A DNA stretch of 5,932 nt from Chloroflexota bacterium (GTDB lineage Bacteria; Chloroflexota; Anaerolineae; Fen-1058): positions 1-5,932 of the forward strand of contig JACRBO010000885.1 of assembly GCA_016219235.1 (NCBI GenBank). The letters run 5' to 3'. Each line of letters begins with the position of its first letter. Position 1 is the stretch's first letter. The position numbers were made by a program, and so were the translations under genes. A model generated the notes under the pieces. That model made no database searches, was not told where the DNA came from, and saw nothing but the letters and a program-made list of their open reading frames with translations. Of this stretch, positions 5,501-5,932 are shown piece after piece.

Positions 5501-5932
5501 GTGGCAGTCAGGTCACGCTGACCAACGGCTCCCTGGTTCAGTACAACACCGGTTCGGCGGGCGGCGGCGCGATCGTGTACGGGCGCTTGAACGCGCTGGA
5601 TACCGGCAGCGACCTCACCGGCAACTGCTCCACCACCGACGGCGGCGGCGCGTATGTCAGCGGCGGCACGCTGTACCTGAGCAACGCCGACGTTCACGCG
5701 AATCAGGCGCTGGGAGCAACCGGGCGCGGCGGTGCGATCTTTGCGTCGGGCAGTGCGGTCGTGACGCTGACGACGTCCAGTTTCATCGGCGAAAGCGCGC
5801 CGTGCTGCAACACCGCTTACGAGGGCGGCGGCATCTACGCCAGCCACTCTACCATCTACTCGCTGGGCGGCAACACCACCATCTTGCAGAATCAGGCCGC
5901 GAACAACGGCGGCGGGCTGTATCTGTTCGATG
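2596..5932 (+). CDS. Secreted S8 (subtilisin-like) peptidase with C-terminal beta-helix, partial at 3' end
   Basis: The frame is open from ATG 2596 to the right edge: 1112 codons, no stop reached. Residues 1-32 form a signal peptide (basic start MLRLR, hydrophobic core, VSA then Gln33). Residues about 78-143 and 162-226 look like two propeptide (I9-like) modules. The S8 catalytic domain spans about 255-580: Asp260 in IYDGGI, His286 in DHSNHVAGT, Ser512 in QGTSMASP, with Asn411 (AQGNERP) the likely oxyanion Asn. FSSWGPTDDGRIKP and the following beta-sandwich (about 584-699; LAWDDY, LVAPDG, EQVTV, GTWLVRV) match KP-43-like proteases. Cys373/Cys417 and Cys494/Cys502 could form disulfides. A charged, partly helical linker (about 703-838) leads to a right-handed beta-helix from about 841 (TVQEGINAATNGQTVRV), with GG(G) motifs at 962, 989, 1016, 1045, 1077 and 1105. 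The inferred role is an exported, self-processing protease tethered to or displaying a beta-helix adhesin-like or glycan-binding stalk. Substrate and anchoring are unknown because the C-terminus is missing. Confidence 0.93.
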   Translation, partial: MLRLRALHSGLIVSLLFSLIGIATPLPPTVSAQPAPSVTAQPSAPSGPTIYLKSREFVPSAPDRAALASLARTDQSRMHVMVQLDYIPGTTAKAAFDQSGVKLLAYVPDSAWIASVPANDPAAILDRPGVTWAGAITVDDKLDPMIRSGEWGSWSLAPDGTAAVSVVMHQDETLETGRALVEKHGGKIVGEVIGIRMLMVEMPQSNVRGLAAEDAIQWIEAAEPALREANDGIRTQIGVNTVQAAPYNLNGSGIDILIYDGGIVTATHPDFSGRITVPDVAPLSDHSNHVAGTAAGSGSLSAGAGGSALQWRGMAPGADIISYGYEWNGVGMLFYNNPGDIEADWAAAQNTYGADVGNASLGSNIYVNYPLSCTLMGNYGATSVLMDQIIRGGNAVVGVGDKYIATWAQGNERPSTCSATGYGTSAPPAAAKNPIHVGASNTNDSSMTTFSSWGPTDDGRIKPIVVAGGEQIGGDGGIKSTVPNAFINNSSRNCDGSGDDYCYPYDVMQGTSMASPAVAGSIALMLQQYRTTYSTSANFWPSTAKALLMQTADDRGNAGPDYQWGFGQVRIQQAVDLIMRRGLQQANVAQGETDWYTFAVTDTAIPAQVSLAWDDYEATFNAATALINNLNLELVAPDGTLWRSWILDPTNPANLATRGVNNRDNQEQVTVTSPQKGTWLVRVIGTTVPQGPQDYSLACEGCRVLNAGLCQATVDNTPLLAMSTLIRNSEGDDFALQGPLDRAEDRSGAGGPLANFTSQEDLPNTPIVSSRSSEPDRIANALRDFDAARNAGPEAVIAFADRSDAEVREVIDSEVVEAREQIAARNSPIAYSVPTAPHALRVGVNGACAYNTVQEGINAATNGQTVRVVGDFFAENIDINGKAITIEGGYNASCTAIVTGTVSRIDAASSSSTIDLTGGSSVTLKNLKIGWGSSFGAGLDLLGSSHATLDNTDLVHNNGASGGGLYIGGGSQVTLTNGSLVQYNTGSAGGGAIVYGRLNALDTGSDLTGNCSTTDGGGAYVSGGTLYLSNADVHANQALGATGRGGAIFASGSAVVTLTTSSFIGESAPCCNTAYEGGGIYASHSTIYSLGGNTTILQNQAANNGGGLYLFD
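5479..5932 (+). repeat. GG(G)-motif beta-helix rungs in the protease C-terminal part
   Basis: Within the protease frame, six glycine motifs recur: GGGLYIGG (residue 962), GGGAIVYG (989), GGGAYVSG (1016), GGAIFASG (1045), GGGIYASH (1077) and GGGLYLFD (1105). Their spacing is 27, 27, 29, 32 and 28 residues. Asparagine-containing turns such as VHNNG, VQYNTG, VHANQ and LQNQAANNG precede several of them. This is the pattern of Pmp-like/autotransporter-type right-handed beta-helix repeats (GGA[IVL] with FxxN in chlamydial Pmps). The series runs off the edge, so the full number is unknown. Confidence 0.8.

Noticed and set aside
628..5575. HIP1 (GCGATCGC) motifs and hence a cyanobacterial origin
   Set aside because: No site extends to the full octamer, although CGATCG itself is frequent.
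5440..5847. 135-codon open frame on the - strand
   Set aside because: It is the antisense of the GC-rich beta-helix coding region, Ala/Val/Arg-rich, with no start signals.

Overview
The window carries three transcription units. A two-gene UPF0175/DUF3368 toxin-antitoxin-like operon runs rightward at 32-791. A leftward miaB (tRNA A37 methylthiotransferase) occupies 916-2238. The start of a very large rightward gene, from 2596 past the right edge, encodes a secreted subtilisin-like protease fused to a glycine-motif beta-helix. Base composition looks moderately GC-rich (about 60% by eye). The UPF0175/DUF3368 pair, the sequence style of MiaB, and short 7-8 bp tandem arrays with compound hairpin repeats between genes together suggest a member of the Chloroflexota (Anaerolineae/Chloroflexia-like). 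This assignment is inference from recalled family resemblance, not a search.

Left part (1-900): the antitoxin-like and toxin-like genes overlap by 8 nt and are probably translationally coupled. The operon is followed by an octamer tandem array (801-848) and a long, nearly perfect hairpin (848-884) that probably ends the toxin transcript and may also stop the convergent miaB transcript. A heptamer array (894-935) lies immediately beyond and contains the last codons and the stop of miaB.

Middle (916-2595): miaB has all six expected cluster cysteines and a clear ribosome binding site 5 nt before ATG at 2238. The reading frame stays open upstream of that start only because it runs through repeats. 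The 357-bp divergent intergenic region (2239-2595) holds a second heptamer array, a roughly 118-bp element of four small hairpins (two of them inverted copies joined by compensatory changes), a TGTGG-N8-CCACA dyad, and the control region of the protease gene.

Right part (2596-5932): one uninterrupted frame of 1112 codons with no stop in the window. It reads, in order: signal peptide, two tandem propeptide-like modules, S8 catalytic domain of KP-43 type with Asp260/His286/Ser512, a KP-43-type beta-sandwich, a charged linker, and a right-handed beta-helix with six GG(G)-motif rungs before the edge. It is probably an exported surface or extracellular protein. I see no defence system, mobile element with a transposase, RNA gene or CRISPR array. 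The least explained material is the layered repeat architecture on both sides of miaB.
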